A DNA stretch of 56,567 nt, taken from Flammeovirgaceae bacterium (GTDB lineage: Bacteria; Bacteroidota; Bacteroidia; Cytophagales; Cyclobacteriaceae). The position numbers and the translations under genes were made by a program. Positions 43,629-52,334 of this stretch are shown here, in pieces. The notes beneath the pieces are model-generated. The model was not told where the DNA came from. It did not search any database and worked only from the letters and a program-made list of their open reading frames with translations. Position 1 is the stretch's first letter. The number at the start of each line of letters is the position of its first letter. The DNA is taken from assembly GCA_023251155.1 (NCBI GenBank), contig JAHEZH010000014.1:1-56567 (forward strand), in the 5' to 3' direction.

Positions 43629-46600
43629 ATGCTCATCAAAGGCACTCGCCTGTCCGCTTTAATTGCATTGCTATGTCTTGCTGCTTCCTTCGGAATCCGC
43701 TCGACACAACCGTCTGCATGGTCAAAAGAAGAGATAGCGGCTGTGGTATCCGCGAATCTTCAACAGGAGCTGGAGGCAATTGACAGGGAAGCAAAGCAAA
43801 TTCAGGCAGATTCAGGTAGCTGGAATACGCTAACGCATTTCTTTCTGCTGGTGGATAGTGCGCATATTCTGCGATGGAATCAGAATGACTTCATCCCCGA
43901 TCTGCGTATGTTAACGGATTCAGTGAAGATACGATGGGTACAGAACCTGCATGGTGATTATGTCATAAAGAAAATAAGAACCGATGCTCATCATTACCTG
44001 GTTGGCATTGTTCCGCTCATCGAGCGATTTAAGATTTCCAATAGCTTTCTCGAGCCGCAGTGGAATGAGGCTGTTTTTCCTGCGTCCAATATTCAGATTA
44101 TTGATCCGCTTTTTTTAGATAGCGCGCCCGTTACCACGGCACAGGGTAACATTCTTTTTAGAATCAACTCCTCGGATGCCGGTAATTTCATCGAAGAAGA
44201 CCCTATCGCTGTGCTGCTTTATTGGGCAGGCATGATTGCTTTGCTGATCGCTTTGTGTCTTTGGACTTATTTATTCTATCAGTCAGGCAAAGCAGAACGC
44301 GGATTTTTATTGCTGACTATATCTCTTTTCGCGTTGCGATTTACCTCTGTTTATTTCAACGCGCCCGGATTTTATAACGATGAGCTTTTATTCAACCCAC
44401 GTTTCTTTGCTTCCTCTGCCTTTAATCCATCCATAGGCGATTTATTTCTTAATACAGGGGCGGTAGTAATTTTGTGTGTTTACCTGTTCTTTACCTATAG
44501 TAAATGGAAGATCGTACAACACTTGTATAACGCATCAGGTAGCCGAAGAAGTATCATTGCCGGCATCTGTATAACGGTTGGTTTTTTTACACTGCTGTTT
44601 CCTTTTCTTTACTTCGAAACTATTTTTCATAACTCCTCCATCTCCCTGGATATTAGCCAGTCCATTCATTTTGATTTGATTCGTGTAGTTGCCTTTTTGT
44701 GTGTCGCTATTTCGTTCGTTGCTACCTTTTGTTTTGCGCATGTGTTCTTCCGTTTGTTTCTTTCGCTGTCAAGACATCACTGGCGCTCGTTTCTTTCTTT
44801 CCTGCTGCTTGGCGTGATTATTCTTATGGCTTACTCTTTTGTGGCCGAGCGCAATTACTGGATTACCATTAGCTGTGGGAGTTTTTATTTCATTGCACTT
44901 TATTTCTTTGGAATCACCCGTACGCTAAAGACCATCTCTTACCGTACGTTCTTCTATTTTTTACTGATTCTTTTTTTCTTTGCGCTGCAAGGCGCGCTAA
45001 GCATACGAAGGTTTACCAATGAAGAGCGGATCTCATCGCAATATCGTTTTGCCAATGAGTTCCTGGTGGGCCGGGATTTTTTTGGTGAATTCCTTCTGAA
45101 TGAAACAGTAAGTAAAATCAAGGAGGATCCGTTCATTCAAACCAGCCTGGCGAATCCATTTCTCAGTAAGGCCAGCATCCGGCAAAAAGTAAGACAGATC
45201 CATCTTAATAATTACTTTGACCGCTATGACGTCCGGATCTATCTCTATAACTCCGTGGGGGAACCACTGGACTCTGAGCCTTTTCTCGACTTTGCCAGCC
45301 AGGTTAAGACCTATCAAAACAAATCAAATACCACCGGTTATAATGGAATCTATTTCACCAACGATCCGCAAGAGCAAACGGAAAGAAAGTACCTCATTAT
45401 CGTGCCGGTAGAACGTTCGCAGGCACCGCTTGGATATATCGTGATGGAGTTGGCTATGAAAAAAGTAATTCCACGAAATGTATATCCGGAGTTACTTGTC
45501 GACAACCGGTTTGCCGCTTACCTCCGGAGCAGGGATTACAGCTATGCGATTTATTCAAATGGAAAACGCGTAAGTACGTTCGGTGAATTTAATTATGAAA
45601 AGAACATCACCCCTTCGCTGTTGAGTGACAAGGCACTTTATACAACAGGTATTACTATAAACGATTTTACGCATATCGGTGTGGAAGATGAGGATGAACG
45701 TATCGCTATCGTATCGTCACCCGCTTATCCTTCATTTAACATGGTGATCAATCTTTCATTCTGGATGGTGAGCGGGTTGCTTTTTATATTGATCATTTTG
45801 ATGGTACAAGGAATTCATTACTGGATTATGGGCGAGCGCATCAATTATTCATTGCGTGTACAGCTTTATTTTTATTCCAGTTTGTTACTGCCGCTGCTCG
45901 TGGTGAGCATTACCACATTAAGTGTCACTACACGATCAGCGGCCACGCAGCTCAATGACGAGTACATCAATAAATCTAAATTGCTGGGAGAATCACTGGC
46001 GGGTGGTCTGGCATCGCACGAAGAAGGTGGACGAATGGGTAGTGATGAACTGAGGCGAAAAATAAGAGACCTGGCTCGTGTATCGGATGTGGATGCCACG
46101 TTATATGATAATGAAGGCAAGCTCATTGGTTCCAGCCAGCCGTTAATATTTGATTATCAATTCAAGTCGGAATGGATAGATCACTCAGCGTTGCAAAAAA
46201 TAGTTAACGAGAAGGAAACTTCTTTTGTAAAAGAAGATCACATTGGTGCGTTGAAATATTATAGCGCCTTTTGTGCCATTCGCTCTCCTCAGTCAGGTGA
46301 GCTGATGGGAATTGTTTCACTTCCATTTTTCGGCTCAGCCGCTTCGCTGGAGAAGACACAGATTACGATTCTGGGTAATATACTTTCTGTGTTCACGGTG
46401 GTTCTGATTGTGTTCTCTATCTTTTCTTTATTGGCTGCCGATCGCCTTACGCATCCGCTACGCATCATTGCGCGCACACTGGGCCGCACTACATTGACGG
46501 GGCACAACGAACCATTGAACTGGAATTCAAATGATGAGATAGGCGTAATGGTGAAAGAGTATAACCGAATGGTGCAAAACCTGGAGCAGAGTAAAATCGA

Positions 46601-47282
46601 ATTGGCCCGAACACAGAAGGAGAGCGCCTGGCGCGAGATGGCAAAGCAGGTAGCGCATGAAATTAAGAACCCGCTTACTCCCATGAAGCTTACGTTGCAA
46701 CAAATGGAAATGCTTTTAAGAAATGAAGAAGGCATTCCGAAAGAGCGGGCAGAGAGATCGGTGAAGTCATTACTGTCCCAGGTAGAAATTCTCAATGAAA
46801 TCGCCTCATCGTTCAGCACGTTTGCACGAATGCCTGCCCCGGTAATGGTTAAACTGGAATTGAATACCGTATTGAAAAAAGCAGTGGACCTGTATGCAAA
46901 TAACGATTATGGAAAGCTGGAATGGCAACCTTTTGCTCATCCGGTAGGGGTGATGGGAGATGAGCAGTTGCTGATACGGATATTTTCAAACCTGATATTG
47001 AATGCATTGCAGGCAGGAGAGGGCGTGCTGCCATTGCTTGTAAAAGTTCAGTTGCGTACGGAAGGAGATCACGCAATTGTGTCCATTGAAGACAATGGAA
47101 AAGGTATTGCTGCCGATGTGAAAGAAAAAATATTCATTCCCTACTTCACGACAAAGAAATCCGGTTCAGGCCTTGGGCTGGCGATTGTACAACAAGGCAT
47201 TGAGCAAAGCCGCGGCCATATTGAGGTAACATCAACAGAAGGAGTGGGAACTACTTTCCTTGTTCAATTTCCTCTGGTATAA
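43629..47282 (+). CDS. Very large NtrY-like sensor histidine kinase
   Basis: A 1217-residue membrane kinase. The N-terminal 450 residues contain a predicted periplasmic part followed by a run of about eight helices. A second extracytoplasmic sensor region (about 460-700) is followed by a helix (WMVSGLLFILIILMVQG), another pair of helices bracketing a third sensor region (about 770-910), and a HAMP-like linker (LAADRLTHPLRIIARTLGRT). The kinase core has the HisKA site with phospho-acceptor His1010 in AHEIKNPLTPMKLTLQQ, and HATPase motifs NLILNALQAG, DNGKGI, FTTKKSGSGLGLAI. No response regulator gene is next to it. Its stop codon is 8 bp from the end of the opposing metalloprotease gene. Signal unknown. 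Confidence 0.9.
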   Translation: MLIKGTRLSALIALLCLAASFGIRSTQPSAWSKEEIAAVVSANLQQELEAIDREAKQIQADSGSWNTLTHFFLLVDSAHILRWNQNDFIPDLRMLTDSVKIRWVQNLHGDYVIKKIRTDAHHYLVGIVPLIERFKISNSFLEPQWNEAVFPASNIQIIDPLFLDSAPVTTAQGNILFRINSSDAGNFIEEDPIAVLLYWAGMIALLIALCLWTYLFYQSGKAERGFLLLTISLFALRFTSVYFNAPGFYNDELLFNPRFFASSAFNPSIGDLFLNTGAVVILCVYLFFTYSKWKIVQHLYNASGSRRSIIAGICITVGFFTLLFPFLYFETIFHNSSISLDISQSIHFDLIRVVAFLCVAISFVATFCFAHVFFRLFLSLSRHHWRSFLSFLLLGVIILMAYSFVAERNYWITISCGSFYFIALYFFGITRTLKTISYRTFFYFLLILFFFALQGALSIRRFTNEERISSQYRFANEFLVGRDFFGEFLLNETVSKIKEDPFIQTSLANPFLSKASIRQKVRQIHLNNYFDRYDVRIYLYNSVGEPLDSEPFLDFASQVKTYQNKSNTTGYNGIYFTNDPQEQTERKYLIIVPVERSQAPLGYIVMELAMKKVIPRNVYPELLVDNRFAAYLRSRDYSYAIYSNGKRVSTFGEFNYEKNITPSLLSDKALYTTGITINDFTHIGVEDEDERIAIVSSPAYPSFNMVINLSFWMVSGLLFILIILMVQGIHYWIMGERINYSLRVQLYFYSSLLLPLLVVSITTLSVTTRSAATQLNDEYINKSKLLGESLAGGLASHEEGGRMGSDELRRKIRDLARVSDVDATLYDNEGKLIGSSQPLIFDYQFKSEWIDHSALQKIVNEKETSFVKEDHIGALKYYSAFCAIRSPQSGELMGIVSLPFFGSAASLEKTQITILGNILSVFTVVLIVFSIFSLLAADRLTHPLRIIARTLGRTTLTGHNEPLNWNSNDEIGVMVKEYNRMVQNLEQSKIELARTQKESAWREMAKQVAHEIKNPLTPMKLTLQQMEMLLRNEEGIPKERAERSVKSLLSQVEILNEIASSFSTFARMPAPVMVKLELNTVLKKAVDLYANNDYGKLEWQPFAHPVGVMGDEQLLIRIFSNLILNALQAGEGVLPLLVKVQLRTEGDHAIVSIEDNGKGIAADVKEKIFIPYFTTKKSGSGLGLAIVQQGIEQSRGHIEVTSTEGVGTTFLVQFPLV

Positions 47283-47290
47283 AAATCAAA

Positions 47291-49690
47291 CTAACGGATT
47301 TTAATCCATTTACGTACGGTCTTTTCTGTGCCCGCAGATACCGTAATGAAATAGATTCCCTGTGCCAGGGAAGTGGTGTTGATCACGGCAGAGAATGATT
47401 CGGTTGTTTTACTGAGTTCTTCTTTACCGACTTCATGACCAATGGCCGAATGAATTTGCACACCGATAGTACCTATGAATTTATTGCTTAACTGAAGGTG
47501 AAGTTCGGATGAGCCAGGGTTAGGATAGAGTTGCAATTCACGAATGACAGGAGCAGGCTCCAATCCGGTAACCGTTCCCTCACGTGTAAAGATCGTTGTC
47601 CGTGCCGTTTTCTGACAGAGTTCTAAACCCGATCCGGTTACTTCATAGGTAGTGGTTTTATCTGGGCGAACAACCAACTGAGGGCCGATGGCATTTTGTA
47701 CTGAACCATCCAGCGCATTCCATGAAAAGATACTTGCCCCTTTTCCATTGAAGGTGACTTCCTCACCCGGAGCAATTAGTGTTTTGGAAGCCGACATCTG
47801 CACAGATGGATTCATCCCTGCAAGTGGTTGAATGTTCAGAGCGATGTTGGCTCCGAAGGCTATCGCGTAGGTAGTCCATGTACCCGATGCGTTCTGTATC
47901 CAGGAGGTGGCATTGGTAGCTTCACCATTGGCGGAGGATTGAATCGCGAGACTATCTCCGTTATCATAACTGATTTCAATACCTACCTGAAAGGGTTTGC
48001 CAAAGACAGGAGTCTCCCGATCGAAGACAATGGAAGTAGGCTTGTTGGCAGCCAGATCACTTTTGATTTGTTTGTATAATACCGCCTTGCGCTCGATGAC
48101 TGCGGCGGGGCTATTTTGCGGACCACGTGCATTCCATACCACTACGTTGATGGTGGCATCTTCGTGAAGGGTGTACAGTTTTCCGAACTGGATGTTCACG
48201 CCACTGATGTAGGTATAACCACAGTCGTTTGTAAAAAATTCAGAAAATGCTTTACTCTGTGCGCTGTTGTGACCCGCCAGATAACCTTTATAATTTCCAA
48301 AGGAAGAAAGTTTCAGAACAGAAGGAGTGTAGGTAGCGTTGAAATTAGAGAACGTATTGCAGAGCCCCTGATCACTTACTACAATGTAGTTTTTAATGGT
48401 GATAGTAGAATCACCTTTCGCGTTAGTGGCCGTCAGTGTAACGTCATAGCTTGCTGCTGTGGTGTATTTTACTTTTGGATTCTGCAATGTGGAAGTCGAA
48501 GGATCGCCACCGGGGAACGACCATTTCCAGGAAGTAGGGAAATTGGAAGAAAGATCGGTGAATGAAATTTCGCTACCCAACAGGATGCATTTCTGATTTT
48601 CAATACTGAAGCGGGCAACAGGTTTGCTATCGGCTACGCCACTGCAAAGATTATCCTTACCTAATGTCTTTCTGCGCGGACTCAATTCGAGCACTGCTAA
48701 TATCCTGGCTTTCTGCCCATTGGTAAAGATATTCATACAGGCGTCATCACTATAATCCATGTAGTTCTGTACCATGGCCGGTGTGCTTCCGTCACAACTC
48801 AGCTTATTGGTTGGGCAACCACGACTTTCATTTTGCTGAGTAGGGGTGTCGTCAACAAAATCGCTGGCACAGCTTCCATCTCCCCAGATGTGACGCAGTC
48901 CGAAGAAGTGACCGGTTTCATGGCTCAGTGTTCTTCCTTTATTGTAAGGAGCTGACATGACCGGGAAAGTCCCTTTGTCGGCAGAACCGAAAGAAGTGTA
49001 TTGAATAACCACTCCATCGGTAGTGGCCGGGCCGCCTATCGTGTTTAATCCTGTCAGATTCGATTGATCAGGAAACTGAGCGTACCCAAGAAGATTTGCA
49101 TCTTCACCTCCAAATTTCAAGGTCCATACATTAAAGAATAGGTTAGGATTCCAGATGGTAGAAGGTTTTAGCGATCCATCAATCTGTGCACGTGTCCAGG
49201 TTTGATTGGCGCCACGCACACGGTCAATACCTGGCTCCGCTAAGGTTACCCCGTTTTCATTGACGGGCGAGAGACAAAATTCAATTTCAATATCAGCGCC
49301 TACCGGGTTGGTGTTAAAACCGGGGGTACCCGCTTTCTTTCTGAAGTCTTCGTTGAGTACCTCGAGTTGTGATTTTACCTGCGCCTGGCTGATGTTAGCT
49401 CCGGTACCTACGGCCTCTCCATTGTGAACGACATGCACTACAATGGGTATGGTGATTACGGTAGCCTGTGTTCTTCCTGACCGCGACCGGGCGTTGATCT
49501 CTTTGATTTTATTTTGAAGTTGGATTTCAAAATCGTTGAGCTCACCCCGCTGCGGGAAACGGGCACGATTGATACTGTCCTGCTCCATGGTAGCACATTG
49601 GATAACCTGTTGTGCTACGGTGTGCTGATGCAGCAACAGCATGAAGAATAAGCCACATCCGGTTAGAAAGTATTTCTTTAAGCGCATCAT
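47291..49690 (-). CDS. M43 (pappalysin-like) zinc metalloprotease with PKD domain and T9SS C-terminal signal
   Basis: A secreted protease of 799 residues. After a signal peptide (to about residue 26) comes the catalytic domain with HETGHFFGLRH (HExxHxxGxxH, first His at residue 257) and the downstream Met-turn region MVQNYMDYSDDACMNIF typical of M43. A PKD domain follows (about 355-440, FTDLSSNFPTSWKWSFPGGDPST). The C-terminal 80 residues are the type IX secretion sorting domain (LQLYPNPGSSELHLQL ending GTEKTVRKWIKIR). It would be exported by T9SS and cleave extracellular proteins. It is the last gene of the susCD operon, 22 bp after the small lipoprotein gene. Confidence 0.93.
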   Translation of the reverse strand: MMRLKKYFLTGCGLFFMLLLHQHTVAQQVIQCATMEQDSINRARFPQRGELNDFEIQLQNKIKEINARSRSGRTQATVITIPIVVHVVHNGEAVGTGANISQAQVKSQLEVLNEDFRKKAGTPGFNTNPVGADIEIEFCLSPVNENGVTLAEPGIDRVRGANQTWTRAQIDGSLKPSTIWNPNLFFNVWTLKFGGEDANLLGYAQFPDQSNLTGLNTIGGPATTDGVVIQYTSFGSADKGTFPVMSAPYNKGRTLSHETGHFFGLRHIWGDGSCASDFVDDTPTQQNESRGCPTNKLSCDGSTPAMVQNYMDYSDDACMNIFTNGQKARILAVLELSPRRKTLGKDNLCSGVADSKPVARFSIENQKCILLGSEISFTDLSSNFPTSWKWSFPGGDPSTSTLQNPKVKYTTAASYDVTLTATNAKGDSTITIKNYIVVSDQGLCNTFSNFNATYTPSVLKLSSFGNYKGYLAGHNSAQSKAFSEFFTNDCGYTYISGVNIQFGKLYTLHEDATINVVVWNARGPQNSPAAVIERKAVLYKQIKSDLAANKPTSIVFDRETPVFGKPFQVGIEISYDNGDSLAIQSSANGEATNATSWIQNASGTWTTYAIAFGANIALNIQPLAGMNPSVQMSASKTLIAPGEEVTFNGKGASIFSWNALDGSVQNAIGPQLVVRPDKTTTYEVTGSGLELCQKTARTTIFTREGTVTGLEPAPVIRELQLYPNPGSSELHLQLSNKFIGTIGVQIHSAIGHEVGKEELSKTTESFSAVINTTSLAQGIYFITVSAGTEKTVRKWIKIR

Positions 49691-49712
49691 TTCGTCATCT
49701 CAAACTTGTTCC

Positions 49713-50198
49713 TTATTCTGTACTTACCGATTGCATCGTTACCTGATAACTGTACTGACTATCCTGATCCAGATAGATTTCGAGTGTCATCTCGCTGCTG
49801 CTGGCCTTGATCACATAAAAGGGCAATGTATTATCAGAAAGCAAAGGCATAATGATATTAAGCGTTGCGGTGGCATTGACAAATGACCATTTATCGCTTA
49901 CCAAAGCAGAAGCTTCGTTCGCACTGCATTTGACGGACCCGCCAATCACTTCATACATGTTGTCTTTGTCCGCATGAAAAACATATGAATCATCTCTGTA
50001 GCACGCAATCTGGCTGGTGTAGTTTACATCGGTCTTGCCTTCTCCCGTCCAGATCAGTTTGGTGATCTTCCAGGTCTTTTTATTCTGACCAGTGAAAATG
50101 CGATAGTATTCAGGTGGGTTGGGTTTCAACTCTTCCGAGCATGCCGAGAACAGGACAGGCAGGCTTAGCAGAACTATTTTTAAAATGGTCTTCATCAC
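49713..50198 (-). CDS. Small lipoprotein, lipocalin-like, of unknown function
   Basis: A 161-residue lipoprotein with the lipobox LFSAC (Cys at residue 20). The mature sequence has a lipocalin-like plan: an early KTWKITKLIWTGEG, CYRDDSYVFHADKDNMYEVIGG, and alternating beta-strand stretches ending EMTLEIYLDQDSQYSYQVTM. The Trp-Lys-Ile near the start and two Cys (IACYRD and VKCSAN) are typical of lipocalin-like proteins of this phylum. It overlaps the preceding gene by 4 bp. A surface accessory role for the SusCD pair is inferred. Confidence 0.7.
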   Translation of the reverse strand: MMKTILKIVLLSLPVLFSACSEELKPNPPEYYRIFTGQNKKTWKITKLIWTGEGKTDVNYTSQIACYRDDSYVFHADKDNMYEVIGGSVKCSANEASALVSDKWSFVNATATLNIIMPLLSDNTLPFYVIKASSSEMTLEIYLDQDSQYSYQVTMQSVSTE

Positions 50199-50968
50199 TT
50201 TTCTGGAGTAAGTGTAATGGCAGTAGTAGCATCCGATCCATCTGAATTAAGACCGATGAAGATCAGATTCATGGTTATGACTTTAGTTACCGGGTCAATC
50301 ACACCATTCCCTTTCATTTCATCTTGCTCCGGTATAGTCAATGTATTATCACCATTGTCGGTAAAGGTGAGGCTGTAATCATACGGTGGCGTGAATAAAT
50401 TGATATTCCAGTTAGAAAGGGTGTAGGTTTCGCAGTCATTGCTGCTGATCGTTATTCCTTGAACAGGTACGGCAAATGCACTTCTCGTTCCGCTATACGA
50501 TCCCGACAGGATACAATCATCCTGAATGGTCAACGTAAATGATTTGCCGATAGCACTGACACCCTGCCCGACTTCCACTGCACTGTTATTGGAGGTTTGC
50601 AGGGTGAATATAATGTCCTGGCTTCTGAGAATGTTGTTCGCATTATTGATGAGTTGAACGGTGATGTAGCCAAAATATTCTCCTTTCTTGATGACCACCT
50701 TTCCACGCTCACCGGTAATGGTGTAATCCACCCCTTCACGCGCTGTGCCACTGATCGAATAAGCAAGTGTCAGATCGGCATCAGGAGCCTTGGTCGTATT
50801 GATTTCGATTTTGACCGGCTTGATGTCGCTTTCCTTTTTAGTGAGTGTAGCTTCCGTGAATCGTACAAAATCAGAACCCTTGTAGGTGAGCTGTTCGGTT
50901 TCGCAGCTGATGGCAAGCAGCACCAACGCAACACTGAATGAACGCATTATCGTATAAACCCGCTTCAT
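50195..50968 (-). CDS. SusCD-operon lipoprotein with Calx-beta-like domain
   Basis: The start was placed at the Met of MKRVYTIMRS because a signal peptide with a lipobox (LLAISC) begins there; the longer frame upstream runs antisense through the susD end. The mature protein of about 235 residues has a Calx-beta-like immunoglobulin-fold domain (DADLTLAYSISGTAREGVDYTITGERGKVVIKKGEYFGYITVQLINN). A second part with a Cys pair (DDCILSG and SNDCETY) follows. The gene begins 1 bp after susD stops and overlaps the next gene by 4 bp. It is likely the surface-glycan/peptide-binding lipoprotein companion (SusE/F position) of this operon. Confidence 0.8.
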   Translation of the reverse strand: MKRVYTIMRSFSVALVLLAISCETEQLTYKGSDFVRFTEATLTKKESDIKPVKIEINTTKAPDADLTLAYSISGTAREGVDYTITGERGKVVIKKGEYFGYITVQLINNANNILRSQDIIFTLQTSNNSAVEVGQGVSAIGKSFTLTIQDDCILSGSYSGTRSAFAVPVQGITISSNDCETYTLSNWNINLFTPPYDYSLTFTDNGDNTLTIPEQDEMKGNGVIDPVTKVITMNLIFIGLNSDGSDATTAITLTPEK

Positions 50969-50969
50969 C

Positions 50970-52334
50970 TTAGTACCCCGGATTTTGATTATCTGCCAAA
51001 GCAGGATTGTTTTGAATTTCGCGCTGTGGAATAGGCCATACGTTGTACGTGTCCTTCCAGTTGCTGTTGAATACAGGCATGATCTGGGCCGCACGATCCG
51101 TGCGTACGATATCATACCAGCGATGTCCTTCAAAGGCCAGCTCATACCTTCTCTCTTGTTCTACCAGGGTGATCATCTGGTTTTGAGTGGCCGATGTAAT
51201 GGTGGGAGCGTTGGCCCGGGTGCGAAGAACATTGATATCTTCTGCCGCGCTGCCTGTGCCTGTTATCTTTCCCTGGTTGGCTCTTGCTTCTGCGCGTATG
51301 AGGTACATTTCACCTAAGCGAATCACTACAATATTATTGTTGTCCTGATCCGGTGTTCCATATTTAGCCACTGACCATCCATTATCTGTTCCTGCCAGGT
51401 TAGCTGAATTGAATGTAATGGAAGAGTAACGATCGCCCGACTCTGCCGAAGCCAATGCAACCACTACCTGGTTAGACGGAATGATTTCCCTTCTTCCCTG
51501 AAACAGGCTGTTTAATCCCAGGTTATTATCCGTTCCCGGGTCATCGGTAATGGTGTAGCCTACTTCGAAAATGGATTCATTGGTAAAGTCTTTCAATACC
51601 AGGTTTTTGAAACTAGGCTCGAGGGTATACTTGTTTGAACTGATCACTTGTGTGGCATACGTTTCCGCCTGGGCCCAGTTTTTAGAATATAAATAAAATT
51701 TTGCCAGTGCAGCGCGAACGGCATAATTACTGGAATAGCCGGCATTCGGTGCAACATCAGGCAACTTTCCCAGCGCAGCCGTATAATCATCAATGATGAG
51801 CTGATTAATATCACTCACCGATGCACGTGGTATATTTCGATTGGTCTCGATAGCGGTTGTCAAAACTTCAGGCACACCACCAAAAGAGTGAAGTGCGATG
51901 AAGTACGCATATCCCCTCAGGAAATGGGCTGCACCCGTTACCCGATTGCGCTCGGTGGTACTTACACCGGTGATGGTGGGCAGTTTTTCTAAAATGAAAT
52001 TCGAAATATAAACGGTGCTATAAATGCTTTGCCATAATGCTGCTGCCGATGCATTCGCGGAAGTAATGTTCTTATTACCCAGCTCACGATATTGAGAGAA
52101 CGTGCCATTGTGAGTGAGGTTGTCCGCTGTGAAATCTCCAGCAATGATGGTAGAAGGCATAATATCGCGAAATGCATTATACAAGCCCACTTCTACATTG
52201 GCTACATCTTTGGGTTCATTGAGAACAAGTTCATCCGTTAGCAAATCGACGGGTTGGGGTTCGAGTGTATATTCACATGAACTGAGTACCCATGTAAATG
52301 CGATTATGATTAAATAGGAGTAGTGCTTTCTCAT
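50970..52334 (-). CDS. SusD/RagB-family outer-membrane lipoprotein (second pair)
   Basis: A 454-residue lipoprotein with lipobox Cys at residue 20 (VLSSCEYTLEPQPVD). SusD signatures are present: RVTGAAHFLRGYAYFIALHSFGGVPEVLT, RAALAKFYLYSKNWAQAETYATQVI, IRLGEMYLIRAEARANQGK and VEQERRYELAFEGHRWYDIVRTDRA, with a final NVWPIPQREIQNNP. It overlaps susC by 4 bp (ATGA). Since the operon also carries a secreted protease, the ligand may be peptide, as for RagB, rather than glycan; that is an inference. Confidence 0.94.
   Translation of the reverse strand: MRKHYSYLIIIAFTWVLSSCEYTLEPQPVDLLTDELVLNEPKDVANVEVGLYNAFRDIMPSTIIAGDFTADNLTHNGTFSQYRELGNKNITSANASAAALWQSIYSTVYISNFILEKLPTITGVSTTERNRVTGAAHFLRGYAYFIALHSFGGVPEVLTTAIETNRNIPRASVSDINQLIIDDYTAALGKLPDVAPNAGYSSNYAVRAALAKFYLYSKNWAQAETYATQVISSNKYTLEPSFKNLVLKDFTNESIFEVGYTITDDPGTDNNLGLNSLFQGRREIIPSNQVVVALASAESGDRYSSITFNSANLAGTDNGWSVAKYGTPDQDNNNIVVIRLGEMYLIRAEARANQGKITGTGSAAEDINVLRTRANAPTITSATQNQMITLVEQERRYELAFEGHRWYDIVRTDRAAQIMPVFNSNWKDTYNVWPIPQREIQNNPALADNQNPGY

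Noticed and set aside
50969-51145. 59-residue N-terminal extension of the Calx-beta-like lipoprotein
   Set aside because: It overlaps the end of susD in another frame; the lipoprotein signal begins at the Met encoded at 50968.
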